Assembly: GCF_031199965.1 (NCBI RefSeq) | Contig: NZ_CP133605.1 | Location: forward strand, 4,310,501-4,374,500 | Direction: 5' to 3' | DNA: 64,000 bases | Source: Paenibacillus sp. D2_2 | GTDB lineage: Bacteria; Bacillota; Bacilli; Paenibacillales; Paenibacillaceae | Shown: one piece after another, positions 9,500 to 20,886 of the stretch | How positions within the stretch are numbered: position 1 is the first letter of the stretch | Layout of the letters: every line of letters starts with the position of its first letter | The notes under the pieces: generated by a model | The model's database searches: none | What the model was told of the DNA's origin: nothing | What the model saw: the letters and a program-made list of their open reading frames with translations, nothing else | Translations under genes and position numbers: made by a program

Positions 9500-11575
9500 T
9501 TAATGCGGCAAGTCGGTGGACACGACGGTTTGTAATGTGCGGTTTCTGTCTGCGTTTAATTCCCAGAACATCGCGCCACGTAATCCTTTGGTTTTAATAA
9601 ACTCATTTTTCAAATGAACGGATTGCTCGTCATCATACGTAATAAAGATTTTCGTCGAAGGATTGTAGAGGAATGGGGTCTGCGTCACACTGTTCCAGTA
9701 GCGGGTATATCCTTGGCCAGCAACAGTGTATTTGCCTGTTGAATCGGCGGATAGTAAACCAGAGTTTTGCATGTAGGCAAAATCATACGTCGAGCCGTCA
9801 GAACCGCCTGTGGCTTCACCAGTACAACTTTGATACAATCCGTTGTTGTTTGGACCTGCGTTACATCCTTTCCAGCCATAGCCATAGAATGGTTCGCCGA
9901 CGGTTAGTTTATTGGCAGGAATGCCTTTATTCAAGTAGTTGGTTACTGTGGAGTTGATGTTGAATTGGCTGTTGCCATTCGTGTTGGACGGGTCGTTATA
10001 GAGTGGCGATACGATACCACTTGTAGCATCCCATGGACCATAGTAGTCGTATGTCATAATATTGATCCAGTCCAAATACTGTGTAGCATTTGACAACCAG
10101 TTGTTGGTGCCGCCTGCATCGGCAAGGAAGCTGGAGTTCGCACTGGAAGCGATCGTAATGTAATAGTGCTTACCGTCTTGTTGTCCTGCTGTATCAAGGG
10201 CTTGGCGAAGTGTCTGCAGAAGCAGGACGTAGTTTGCTTTGTCGGCTGTACGTTGGCACGTCTGACCTGATGCACAAGGTACGCCGATGCTGTTCGGATA
10301 TTCCCAATCAATGTCGATCCCGTCGAATTGATATTGGCGCAAGAAATTGACGGCAGAAGTAGCGAAGTTGCCTCTGGTTACCGGGTCATTCGCTGTGTTA
10401 GAGAATTGGTTGGACCAGGTCCATCCACCGACAGAGGCAAACAATTTAAGATTTGGATTGGTGGTTTTAAGCTGTCTCATCTTAACCAATTGATTGTATC
10501 CACCATCGGCTGTACCGTCTGTAACTGGATCTCCAAGCACGATTGAACCGTTCGGTGCGTTATTTACAGTGCCATCGCCATTTTGACAGGTCCATGTGTT
10601 CGGATTGGGATTATCAGCGCTCTTGGAAGGATTACCATGTTTGCCGTTCCAGCAAATATCCAGGAATGCGTAGTTGATCACAGTTACTTTTGAAGGGTCT
10701 ATATTGACGGGGGTAAAGGACGGTGAATCGTAAGCAGCCCAGCTTGGGAAGTAACCAATGATCTCATATTGGGTTGAATTTTGAGAAAGGGTTGTAACAG
10801 TGAGCGCATTACTAGCGGGGGATACATTACCTGCTGCATCTTTTGCTTTCACAGTAAAAGTGTAAGTGGTGTTCTGAGTTAAGCCTGTAACTGTGTAGGA
10901 AGTTGTATTCGAAGAACCAGCCAGCGTCGTGCCATTATAAATATCGTAACCTGTCACTCCGATGTTGTCTGTCGACGCGGTCCAGCTTAATGATACAGAG
11001 CTTGTAGTTACTGTAGGTGCTGTTAAATTGGTAGGCGCTGTTGGCGGCTCTGTATCCACAACAACCGTGCCCGTCGTCACGTTGACAGGTCCGCCGGCAG
11101 CTGATATGTTACCCGCAGCATCTTTGGCTTTAACGGTGAAGGTATAAGCTGTACTAGCACTTAAACCCGTTACTGTGTAGGAAGTCGTTGTCGTAGTGCC
11201 AGCAAGCGTGGAACCGTTATACACCTCATATCCAGTGACACCCACATTATCCGTAGAAGCGGTCCAAGTTAATGTAACGGAGCTGCTGGTGACGTTGATA
11301 GCTGTTATATTCGTCGGAGCTGTCGGCGGCTGTGTATCAGGAGGAGATGTCTGTTTGCTCCAAAGTGCAGGAACGTTTGGCGGTTCCCATCCAACAAGAG
11401 AGGTATGTCCCTGTACACACTGGTAGGTATCTGTTCCATAGGTGACAAGATCGCCTGTTTTATAGGCAGTATTAGGTGCCCAAGGTGTTGCGCCGAAGGC
11501 AGTCAATGGTACGGCTGTGAATACCATGATGAAGACAAGAAGCACGATAGCACTAACTTTTTTGACTTTCCTCAA
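9500..11575 (-). CDS. Secreted GH18 chitinase with CBM5/12 and two fibronectin III domains
   Basis: Extracellular endo-type chitinase that hydrolyses chitin. Domains in order (691 aa): signal peptide ending near residue 28 (TAFGA); CBM5/12-type chitin-binding domain about 30-75 with WAPNTAY, YQCVQGHTS and WEPP aromatics; two fibronectin type III domains about 82-168 and 176-262, very similar to each other (both contain ASTDN.GVTGY and KAKDAAGN); GH18 barrel about 269-690 with the catalytic motif DGIDIDWEYP, whose Glu is the acid/base. The enzyme is complete and unbroken. It is monocistronic, with a GGAGTG ribosome site before ATG 11575 and its own terminator. Confidence 0.96.
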   Translation of the reverse strand: MRKVKKVSAIVLLVFIMVFTAVPLTAFGATPWAPNTAYKTGDLVTYGTDTYQCVQGHTSLVGWEPPNVPALWSKQTSPPDTQPPTAPTNITAINVTSSSVTLTWTASTDNVGVTGYEVYNGSTLAGTTTTTSYTVTGLSASTAYTFTVKAKDAAGNISAAGGPVNVTTGTVVVDTEPPTAPTNLTAPTVTTSSVSLSWTASTDNIGVTGYDIYNGTTLAGSSNTTSYTVTGLTQNTTYTFTVKAKDAAGNVSPASNALTVTTLSQNSTQYEIIGYFPSWAAYDSPSFTPVNIDPSKVTVINYAFLDICWNGKHGNPSKSADNPNPNTWTCQNGDGTVNNAPNGSIVLGDPVTDGTADGGYNQLVKMRQLKTTNPNLKLFASVGGWTWSNQFSNTANDPVTRGNFATSAVNFLRQYQFDGIDIDWEYPNSIGVPCASGQTCQRTADKANYVLLLQTLRQALDTAGQQDGKHYYITIASSANSSFLADAGGTNNWLSNATQYLDWINIMTYDYYGPWDATSGIVSPLYNDPSNTNGNSQFNINSTVTNYLNKGIPANKLTVGEPFYGYGWKGCNAGPNNNGLYQSCTGEATGGSDGSTYDFAYMQNSGLLSADSTGKYTVAGQGYTRYWNSVTQTPFLYNPSTKIFITYDDEQSVHLKNEFIKTKGLRGAMFWELNADRNRTLQTVVSTDLPH

Positions 11576-12130
11576 TTTTAATCACACTCCGTAAAATAAT
11601 GGTTTATGGTTCGTCAGACCTGAAGGGAACTTGATACATCTCCTTTCGCTAATAAATCTATGTAATCGCATTCCCGATTCCTAGAATGATAGAAGGATAC
11701 CAGATAAGTGAATGGAATAAATGCGAATTACAAGCCAACGGGACTGTCGAGCATCGAATAATGAGATTACAGTGGAACAAATTGAGAACCAAACACTTTA
11801 ATAGAATGGTTGGAAGTAAAAGGAGATCGTCACAGAGCTTGTGCCGAACTATCAGAGGACTAGGACGGTTGATAAGCGTTGTGTGTGAACTGAAGAGGAT
11901 ACAGAACTGATGAATCAATAGAATTTATAGAGAGGTCATACGAGTCGTTAATGAAGTATTTTCGGTAGTCGATAAGATGAAGCCGGAGAAAGAATCGTAG
12001 TTTAGTAGAAAACGGATCGTGACTTTCTATTAATCTAAAGAAATCTTGCCATAAGTATATCAGAGACTGCGACAAATTATAATATAAAATTCAAAAGTTT
12101 ACATAAAATAGTAAAATCGACCTACATCGT
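11576..12130. other. Intergenic region without a supported gene
   Basis: About 550 bases between the chitinase start and the groEL terminator. The first part must hold the chitinase promoter. Several short open frames of 70-90 codons exist on both strands, but none has a convincing ribosome site, recognisable motif or composition different from background. I saw no repeat or RNA structure in the middle portion. Confidence 0.5.
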
Positions 12131-12167
12131 AAAAAACCTCCCACAAGTCACTTGGACTTATGAGAGG
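12131..12167 (-). terminator. Terminator of groES-groEL
   Basis: On the minus strand a 13-bp stem with two mismatches (CCTCTCATAAGTC / GACTTGTGGGAGG) is followed by TTTTTT. It lies about 90 bases after groEL. Confidence 0.85.
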
Positions 12168-12207
12168 CTTCATAATACTCAATATAAGCAAATCTTGGGC
12201 ATTTAGC

Positions 12208-12254
12208 GTTTCCTACTCAGGAAACCCTTGATGCATAAGGCTTCGCAAGCCTTA
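12208..12254 (-). other. Two hairpins between the groEL stop and the terminator
   Basis: TAAGGCTT-GCG-AAGCCTTA (12236-12254, minus strand) begins directly after the groEL stop codon, and GTTTCC-N6-GGAAAC follows (about 12209-12226). With the T-tailed hairpin at 12131-12167 this gives three stem-loops in a row. They could be backup terminators or mRNA 3'-end stabilisers; that role is inference. Confidence 0.55.
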
Positions 12255-13888
<1,634 letters not shown>

Positions 13889-13931
13889 TTAAGTATATTA
13901 GAACGTGACTAAATTGATCGGGAAAGGCTAA

Positions 13932-14213
13932 TTAACCGACAATCGCGTGGATGTCGCTCTCTTTCATGATCAAATACTCTTTACCTTCATATTTCACTTC
14001 AGTACCCGCATATTTGGAGAACAATACACGGTCGCCTTCCTTCACTTCCAGAGGAACACGAACGCCATCCTTCAATGCGCCGCTACCTACTGCTATAACT
14101 TTACCTTCTTGCGGCTTTTCCTTCGCTGTATCCGGAAGCACAATGCCGAAAGCCGTTGTTTCTTCTTGTTCGATTGGTTCTACCAATACACGTTCACCTA
14201 ATGGTCTAATCAT
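13932..14213 (-). CDS. groS: Co-chaperonin GroES
   Basis: 10-kDa lid of the GroEL chamber. 93 aa, intact. Seen: the N-terminal [10 protein letters not shown] strand, the mobile-loop region ([21 protein letters not shown]) and the conserved [15 protein letters not shown] segment. First gene of the operon; AAGGAGGC lies upstream of ATG 14213, and a HrcA-type CIRCE operator and sigma-A-like promoter lie at 14274-14340. Confidence 0.97.
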   Translation of the reverse strand: MIRPLGERVLVEPIEQEETTAFGIVLPDTAKEKPQEGKVIAVGSGALKDGVRVPLEVKEGDRVLFSKYAGTEVKYEGKEYLIMKESDIHAIVG

Positions 14214-14273
14214 GAGAAAATAGCCTCCTTATTAATATGTTGTAATGAAATCATAGACATATTCTTCTATGTA

Positions 14274-14340
14274 TTAGCACTCGACATATTCAAGTGCTAA
14301 TAACCACTATTATGATACTCAAATTAGGGACAAATTTCAA
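14274..14340 (-). promoter_or_regulatory. groES promoter with CIRCE (HrcA) operator
   Basis: On the minus strand: -35 TTGAAA (14335-14340), a 17-base spacer, -10 TATCAT (14312-14317), then the CIRCE inverted repeat at 14274-14300: TTAGCACTT-N9-GAGTGCTAA. CIRCE consensus is TTAGCACTC-N9-GAGTGCTAA, so one base of one arm deviates. HrcA binding here represses groESL until heat shock (family knowledge). Confidence 0.93.
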
Positions 14341-14418
14341 GTTCCGGGTTACATTTTTATCTGACCAGCCATTCTAGCAGAGGAGGACCAAAAGTGTCTT
14401 GAGCCCCTGATATAGAAT

Positions 14419-14441
14419 GCAATGGGGAGAATCCCCATTGC
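14419..14441 (-). terminator. Possible terminator between the MFS gene and groES promoter
   Basis: Perfect 10-bp stem GCAATGGGGA / TCCCCATTGC with a 3-base loop and outer CCTGA/TCAGG pairing. It lies 105 bases beyond the MFS stop codon; only a weak T-rich tail follows. A second inverted repeat, AATTAAACGGC (14517-14527) with GCCGTTTAATT (14549-14559), straddles the MFS stop codon. The rest of the 330-base gap is the groES promoter region. Confidence 0.5.
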
Positions 14442-14545
14442 TCAGGGTAAATCCTATTCATGAGTCCATTGTTTACGCTCAATTTGTTCAAAATAAATAG
14501 ACTAAACAATACCGAAAATTAAACGGCAAAGCATCTCAGGCAGGT

Positions 14546-15756
14546 TCAGCCGTTTAATTTATGAGAAACAGATGTGTTAACGCCATGTTCCTTATGATCC
14601 AACTGGTGGCATATGACAGTGATCGCACAGGCGAAAATAGCTAAAATCCCTGCCATTACCGGGAGCATGGTTAGTCCGCCATACTGGGCTACTATCCCCC
14701 AATTGCAGAACCGCCTGCAATTCCCAGATTGGAAGCGACAGGATTCAGCGATGCCGCCAGATCCTTTGTTCTCGGCGAGAACTGCTTGGCCAAATCGATC
14801 AAATAAATCTGTGCTGGAGCACTTACCATGCTCGACATCGCTGCGATCACGATCAGCACAATCATGCCCAGCACAGAGACCGAGGCGGCCCAACTGAACA
14901 TGATGTAAACCAATGACTGAATTAGAAATACGATTCTCAGCTTACCTGTCACATTCCCGGTCGCAATCTTCCCTCCGAGCCAATTGCTAACGATTGTAGC
15001 AAGCCCATACAGGAACAGCACGCCGCTAACCGAGCTCTTCGGTATGCTCATTACCTGCTCTAGCATAGGCGTAATATAGGTGTAGACCACGAATACGGCC
15101 CCTACCCCCATGACTGGGATCAGGAAGGCAAGAATAATGCGCCCGTTCGTAAGCAGTCCAATCTGGTCTTTAAGAGAACTTGGCACCGGTGTTGGCAATG
15201 CACGCGGAATAAACAAATAATTCAATAAAAACGCAATCCCGGCCAGTACTCCATTTAATACAAAAGCTGCATGCCAAGTGAAATAGTGTCCCACAAGTGT
15301 ACCGATAGGTACACCAAACACATTTGCAATAGCGAAGCCGCTTAGAATAGTAGCTATCGCTTGGCCTCTCCTCTTCTGCTCAACAGATTCACTGGCCACT
15401 GTAATTGCTACAGATAGGACAAAGCCACACAAAATAGCCGTTACTACCCGGGTCACTAGCAACATCCCGTAAGATCCCGCTACCGCACTCCACAAATTCA
15501 ATAACAAAATCAGAATGAGCGATACAAGAATCGTTATCCGTTTCGGAGAACGACTGAATACTGACATCATAATGGGAGTGCCTATTGCATAGGAAATAGC
15601 GAAGCCAGATAACGGTCCCCCAGCTGTCGCCAGCGTAACCCCAAGGCCTTGAGCTATTTCCGAGAGTAGCCCTACGATAATATACTCCGTAGTCCCAAGG
15701 ATAAAAGCCATAAACGTAAATGAGAAAATTAATGCGCTCTGATGTGATGATTTCAT
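14546..15756 (-). CDS. MFS transporter, AraJ-like drug/sugar efflux type (one frame break)
   Basis: Twelve-helix major facilitator exporter; the substrate is unknown. With one base restored it is 403 aa. Seen: the N-terminal FILGTTEYIIVGLL motif typical of the AraJ/YdhP group, paired six-helix bundles, and a central charged loop. The frame breaks at CCCCC 14696-14700 (six keep the frame and give AIGGIVAQYGG). The last ~50 residues, including the twelfth helix (LPVMAGILAIFACAITVI), lie in the other frame. Confidence 0.87.
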
Positions 15757-15920
15757 GATGTCTCCTATCCCTCAATCATGTAAGGTTTTTTCTCTATATT
15801 TTAAAATTCGCAATACCCATAATACTCATTTTGACTACATTCAGCAATCTGTCTTTTGCTCACTCCTTTGCTTCAGCCCATCATAGCAAGAAGATTTCAA
15901 GTTCTATAATACAAGAAAAG

Positions 15921-15951
15921 AGCAATCTCAAATTTTCTACTTGAGACTGCC
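15921..15951 (-). terminator. Terminator of the stalk-domain protein gene
   Basis: On the minus strand an imperfect hairpin GCAGTCTCAAGT...TTTGAGATTGCT is followed by CTTTTCTTG. It lies about 45 bases past the stop at 15995 and also separates that gene from the MFS gene downstream. Confidence 0.7.
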
Positions 15952-15994
15952 CTTCTATTCTTACATTTCTACTGAATATGTTAATTTATACCGA

Positions 15995-17145
15995 TCATTT
16001 AATAGTCACTTTGATTGCTCCAGTATCTATTTGTTCAATATCGCCGTGAAGCACCTTGCTTACGAACTCGGCAGGAACATACATATTCTTGTTATTCAAC
16101 TCCGGAGCCGCACCAAGGGAGAACGGTGCCACCTTGTTAATGAAATATTGATCCTTGCCAAGTGTAACGGAAGTGAATACAGCACCTTTGTTCAAATCTG
16201 CTCTTTTTCTTTTGCATCCCAAGTCAATTTAAAGCCAAGACCTTCAATCGTGGAGCGCAACGGAATCATAACCTGCCCATTTGCCCTCGTGTAGTATTCA
16301 CCCTTGTTGATTACAACACTTGCCTTTGTAGCTTCATTTTCTCCTTTATCAGAAGAATCAGGTAGAGCAACAGTGAACTCTGGTGTTCCTTCAGCACCTG
16401 GTGCGATCGAGTATTTAGGGAATACGATCACTGCTTTGCCGTCCTTCACATAGAAATCTTCCTCTTGCCCAGCATCGATCCCTTTGAACTCATCAGCGAA
16501 GTAGTTTTCTGGGTGCTTGGCCATTTGCTCACGGATTTGCTTATCCAGCATATTCTTGTATTCGGCACCGAATAATCCTTCCAGGGTAACACGCTCAGCT
16601 TCAGCCTTATTCCATACATTGTAGAAATATTGAACCGGCGCAGAGGTTCCACCGCTGAAGCCCTCTTGGTTAACTACGAATGAAAGTACTTGCTGTGGTT
16701 GATCGGAAGATGACCCTTGCGATTTCACCTCAAAATTAATATACAATTCATATTGGTGGAATTCGTAATTTTTCTCTTTCGCTTCTTTGGCTCCATCCGC
16801 AGCTTGCTGCTCCCAATCCTTGATTGCTTTCTCTGCATTCCGTTCAATGATATCATTCATTTCCAGCTCATATTGATTGTCCTTCAAACTCTCAACTACC
16901 GGAATCTTCACATCAGCTTTCAAATAAGGACTGTTTGAGGACAACGTCTTCGTCTTGAAAGTAACCTTCTGCTCTTGTTTATTTGAAAGTTCTGCCTCAA
17001 CAACGCTTTTGGCTGAAGGGGCAACACCTTGAGCCGCACTTACCGGTTGAGCCAACTGGGTAACACCTGCACCGGAGATCAACAATCCGACAGCCACTCC
17101 CAAAGCAATAATTGATTTTTTTGTCATCCATGTTTTCATGTCCAT
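15995..17145 (-). CDS. Exported DUF4163/DUF3298-like protein with C-terminal stalk (Cu-amine-oxidase N-like) domain (one frame break)
   Basis: Probable extracellular or wall-associated protein; function unknown. With one base restored it is 383 aa. Seen: a signal peptide (IIALGVAVGLLISGAGVTQ), a central region like the RsiV/PdaC-type DUF4163-DUF3298 modules (SFVVNQEGFSGG, then an aromatic YFYNVW strand), and a C-terminal stalk domain with MIPLRSTIEGLG and YVPAEFVSKVL, common in Paenibacillus surface proteins. The frame breaks near 16200-16208, probably at TTTTT 16204-16208. It has its own terminator and lies 150 bases downstream of the histidine kinase gene on the same strand. Confidence 0.8.
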
Positions 17146-17200
17146 CGCCCTTTCAATACTGAGTAGCTTGTACTCTAGATTTTTAAAGTTAGCCTGAATT

Positions 17201-17221
17201 TACGGGCTTTTTGAACAACCA
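17201..17221. repeat. Possible remnant end of the dispersed repeat
   Basis: ACGGGCTTTTTGAACAACC resembles one end of the dispersed repeat (GGACTTTTTGAACA). No partner end is seen nearby, so this could be chance or a decayed copy. It lies between the histidine kinase and the stalk-domain gene. Confidence 0.35.
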
Positions 17222-17296
17222 CTAAATTGGGCTAATCTTCCTGTAAATCTATCGTAACAGGGCTGGCGAAGGAGATAGTTACAAATCAACAACAGC

Positions 17297-18697
17297 CTAT
17301 ATCAGAACCGACGAATCCAAAGGTAATTTAATAGTCACCGTTGTACCTTTATGTAATTCGCTGTTCATACTCATACTACCCCCATGCAACTCAATGATTT
17401 CTTTAGCCAGGGCGAGCCCAATTCCGCTGCCGGACTGCTTGCTCTTACCTTTGAAAAACTTAGTCATCATCTTCTCCAGATCAGCCGGAGCGATCCCCTC
17501 ACCTTCATCGATCACTTCAAGCTGCAGCTCCTGTTCGTACCGCTGCGCTCTAAGCAATACCTCTCCATCTCCATGTGAAAATTTGATTGCATTGTCAAGC
17601 AGATTGATAAGCACCTGCTTGATCCGGTTGCGATCTGCGGTAATATATCCAGCACTAGCGTCATACTCTGTCCGTAGTTTAATCCCTTTCTGCTTGAGAT
17701 GGGCCGAGAATTGGATCTTCAATTCATTAAGCAATTCCCCTACATTCCAACGTGTCGGGTGCATCTCCAGATGCTTCGCCTGGAGCTTAGAGAAGTCCAG
17801 TAGATCATTAACCATACCGTTCAATCGCTTCGCTTCATCCTGGATCGTCTGTAGTCCATCGAGAAGTTCTTCCTTATCCTGCATATCACCAGTAAGCAGT
17901 GTCTCCGACCAACCCTGTATAAATGTCAGTGGCGTCCTTAATTCATGAGACACTGTAGAAATGAACTCATGCTTAAGCTTGTCGGTCTTCATAATCTCTT
18001 CGGCCATCACATTCATCGTCTGACCAAGCACCGCAATCTCATCGCGCCGCCGATTATCGGAACGGACATGGAAGTCCCCTTTGATATATGCATTGGCTAC
18101 GCGGCGCAGCTCAAGGAGTGGCCCAACCATTCTGCTGGACAAAAATAGACTGACAATAAAGGAAGCACCGATAATGCCTAGGCTAAGTACCAATGTGGCC
18201 ATGACAATCTCAGCATACAGCTCGTCAATCGCCGATAGAGATGTAACGAACCTGACCACACCGACAGCACTCTCCTCACGATAAAGCGCATAGCTGTATG
18301 CCATCAAATGCTCTCCGCCCTGCTCCGCTCTTCCAGTCCATGACCCTTCTCCGGTCTGAATAGCTCTCGCAATATCTGGAGTGGACAATCTCCCCTCCTG
18401 CTGAAAGCCATTGGCGTCCATCAATACCTTCCCGGACATATCAAGAACCTGAACACTCATATAGTCAGCTGTAGGCAACTGTTGAAAGATCTCCGTTGCT
18501 TTCTCACGTAGCGTCTCATCGTTAATAAATTTATTGTAATAAGCAGACAGAACATCAACTCGTTCCGCGAACGCTTCCTTCGCTCCTTGGTAATAATACC
18601 GCTGAACACCATATAGGAAGAGCGTTGAGAACAATGTTGTAACGAGCATGATAATGAAAAAATGACTTAATAATAGCTTGCTCTTAATGCTCTTCAT
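17297..18697 (-). CDS. Membrane sensor histidine kinase (HAMP)
   Basis: Sensor kinase that would phosphorylate the response regulator encoded immediately upstream. 466 aa from ATG 18697, chosen because the longer reading from 18763 lies inside the regulator gene. Seen: an N-terminal membrane helix (LLLSHFFIIMLVTTLF), a ~150-residue extracytoplasmic domain, a second helix, HAMP (LLELRRVANAYIKGDF), H-box SHELRTPL, N-box NLLDNAIKFS, and G boxes GEGIAP and GSGIGLALAKEI. The gene overlaps the regulator 3' end by 14 bases, so the two are translationally coupled. The signal is unknown. Confidence 0.94.
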   Translation of the reverse strand: MKSIKSKLLLSHFFIIMLVTTLFSTLFLYGVQRYYYQGAKEAFAERVDVLSAYYNKFINDETLREKATEIFQQLPTADYMSVQVLDMSGKVLMDANGFQQEGRLSTPDIARAIQTGEGSWTGRAEQGGEHLMAYSYALYREESAVGVVRFVTSLSAIDELYAEIVMATLVLSLGIIGASFIVSLFLSSRMVGPLLELRRVANAYIKGDFHVRSDNRRRDEIAVLGQTMNVMAEEIMKTDKLKHEFISTVSHELRTPLTFIQGWSETLLTGDMQDKEELLDGLQTIQDEAKRLNGMVNDLLDFSKLQAKHLEMHPTRWNVGELLNELKIQFSAHLKQKGIKLRTEYDASAGYITADRNRIKQVLINLLDNAIKFSHGDGEVLLRAQRYEQELQLEVIDEGEGIAPADLEKMMTKFFKGKSKQSGSGIGLALAKEIIELHGGSMSMNSELHKGTTVTIKLPLDSSVLI

Positions 18698-19381
18698 GCT
18701 GTGAACTCCACTTGTAGCCGTGTCCCCACACCGTATGAATCCATCCCGGATGAGAAGGATCATCTTCGATCTTGTTGCGTAAGCGACGCATGTGTACGTC
18801 CACGGTCTTCACTTCACCTGTATAATCTTGTCCCCATACCGCATTAAGGATATCATCCCTGCTCAGACTAGCATCTGTATTCTCCAGAAACAATTTCATT
18901 AACGCATATTCGGTCGGTGTTAGATCCACCTCTACTCCATTCTTCCATACCTTCCGTTCTTTGGACGACAACATAAAAATGCCCGACTGGAGCTGTCCCC
19001 CATTTCATACGCTACAGGATGCAATCTGCGATAGAGCGCATTAATTCGGGCCACCAGCTCCGTTGGACTGAACGGTTTACATATATAATCATCGGCCCCC
19101 ATTTCTAGAGCGGCCACCAGGTCTTCCTCCTGTGTTAGTGCTGTGAGCATAATAATGCCCATTTTGGGAAAAGAACGTCGTAGCATTCTACATACATCAA
19201 GCCCGCTAATCGCGGGCAGCTGAATGTCAAGTAGAGCTATATCTATATCCTTTTCCCTCTCAACGGCCTCCATTGCCTCCTCACCAGACTCCGCCTCTAT
19301 GACAACGATCTCCTGCCGTTTCAAGTTGATGCGCACAAAATTACGGATCGGTCGCTCGTCCTCCACGATCATTACTTTCAT
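18684..19381 (-). CDS. OmpR/PhoB-family response regulator (one frame break)
   Basis: DNA-binding response regulator paired with the kinase downstream. With one base restored it is 232 aa. Seen: receiver domain with acidic pocket EDE (residues 7-9), phospho-acceptor Asp52 in LLDIQLP, Thr in MLTA and Lys in CKPFSP; then an OmpR winged helix with LTPTEYALMKLFLEN and VDVHMRRLRNKI. The frame breaks at AAAAA 18975-18979, in the linker between the two domains, so each half reads as a clean domain. Confidence 0.93.
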
Positions 19382-19403
19382 CTATACAACCTCCAGCACT
19401 GCC

Positions 19404-20747
19404 TCAATATTTCGTATTTTTAAAGCCGCCGACCAGTTCCATTATTGAAATAGTCAGCGATTTTATCGCATCTGGATATTTATCCAAGCTCTCCGGGAAA
19501 ATCCCGAAAATCCATTTGTCATTGCCTTCACGCAAAGTAACATATTGATATCCAGATCTCTTCCATTTTTCGATCTCTTTGCTCTTATCAGACACCGGCA
19601 CTACTTTTATCTCCAGTAGGTAGACATTTGGATTACTCAAAGGTCTGAACGAGATGCTATCTTTATCATTTTCGTAGCTAAGCGTTACCTGATCGGTCCA
19701 GCGCATCGGTAGATCAAAGCGATAGTTATACTCAAAATCATAGAAACTGTCCATGATCGTCTGCAACTTACCCTCTGTCGTCCATTGTACCCATTCATGG
19801 ATGAATGGCATGTCCGAATAAGGGACATCCTCCGTTCCCGGAGGTTCCTTCATCCGATCAACCTCGAGGATTCCATCTCCGTTAACATCCTCACTTAATG
19901 TCGTCTGGGCATTGAAAAATTCCGGGTTGAGCGGGTTGGCATTTAGTACATCCTTTAGTTGCCCTTGATCCTCAATTAACATGGATGTAAAAGAGGAGTG
20001 AGCACCCATATCGGCCACAATAACGACGCCTTGACGTTCCTCATTCACTTTGCCTGTAACAACCTGGGCGTAGCCGTTAATGGAACCATTGAGATCAAGC
20101 GCCGTCTGTTTAACCAATTGGTGGTCTTGAAATTCATATAACGCCGCTTCCGCCACCATTTTCTCGGAATCCCAGGATAGGTTGAACAACTCCGGTTTAT
20201 TGTCGCCATTAAGGTCTGTAACAAGCATCTTCGTATACAGCATATCTCCATCCAGCTCAAGTTTGTCCTCTTTATTCACCGAATGGATTTGCAGTTCATT
20301 GCGTCCGCGAACCCCGCCTTTCCAGCCGGTGATAATCTCTTTGCGCCCGTCTCCATCCAGGTCAGCGAGCTGAAAGAAATCAATGCCTCGACTCGGTACC
20401 GTCACTTGATCTAGGCGTTCCCATTTGCCGCTTTTCTCCCCTAATACGATATAGCCGTTCTCAAATTCATCGGCTTCATTCGCGAAGAAAGCGATAACCT
20501 GCCGATTCCCGTCCCCAAGAATGTCCTTAATAAATATAGCGGTTGCCCCATATGGCCCGTTATCGGGGATAACCAGCTTGGAATGGGGCGGCAATTGCTG
20601 CAATACTTCCTGCCTAATATTAGACTGCTGCTGAGACTCGGCAGGAGGCTGCAGCAATTGAAAAGGTGTACTGCTAAGGCTGCAGCCACTAATAAGTAAG
20701 ACTATTCCGCTTATTATTAACACACTTATCATTCGATATATTCTCAT
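19404..20747 (-). CDS. Lipoprotein with FG-GAP/VCBS-like repeats, first gene of the two-component operon
   Basis: Surface lipoprotein; function unknown. 447 aa from ATG 20747, chosen because a clean lipoprotein signal follows directly (MISVLIISGIVLLISGC, lipobox LISGC). Seen: four Asp-rich calcium-type loops of the integrin/FG-GAP kind (DILGDGNRQV, DLDGDGRKEI, DLNGDNKPEL, DVNGDGILEV) spaced along the protein, consistent with a partial beta-propeller. The gene is 22 bases upstream of the response regulator on the same strand, so a role as an accessory sensor or output of that system is plausible but inferred. Confidence 0.88.
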   Translation of the reverse strand: MRIYRMISVLIISGIVLLISGCSLSSTPFQLLQPPAESQQQSNIRQEVLQQLPPHSKLVIPDNGPYGATAIFIKDILGDGNRQVIAFFANEADEFENGYIVLGEKSGKWERLDQVTVPSRGIDFFQLADLDGDGRKEIITGWKGGVRGRNELQIHSVNKEDKLELDGDMLYTKMLVTDLNGDNKPELFNLSWDSEKMVAEAALYEFQDHQLVKQTALDLNGSINGYAQVVTGKVNEERQGVVIVADMGAHSSFTSMLIEDQGQLKDVLNANPLNPEFFNAQTTLSEDVNGDGILEVDRMKEPPGTEDVPYSDMPFIHEWVQWTTEGKLQTIMDSFYDFEYNYRFDLPMRWTDQVTLSYENDKDSISFRPLSNPNVYLLEIKVVPVSDKSKEIEKWKRSGYQYVTLREGNDKWIFGIFPESLDKYPDAIKSLTISIMELVGGFKNTKY

Positions 20748-20886
20748 GTCATCACCATTCAATTCAAAATTCATAGACCTGATTATATCTATAATCATAA
20801 AGAATGACATAAGATGAAGAGTTACAGAACTATTACATGAACAAAGGCTATCACACAAGGTCAGATGACCTTAGGATAGCCTACAT

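Noticed and set aside
11686-11910. 74-codon plus-strand ORF and overlapping minus-strand ORF in the gap after the chitinase
   Set aside because: No ribosome site, no recognisable motif, and open on both strands by chance.
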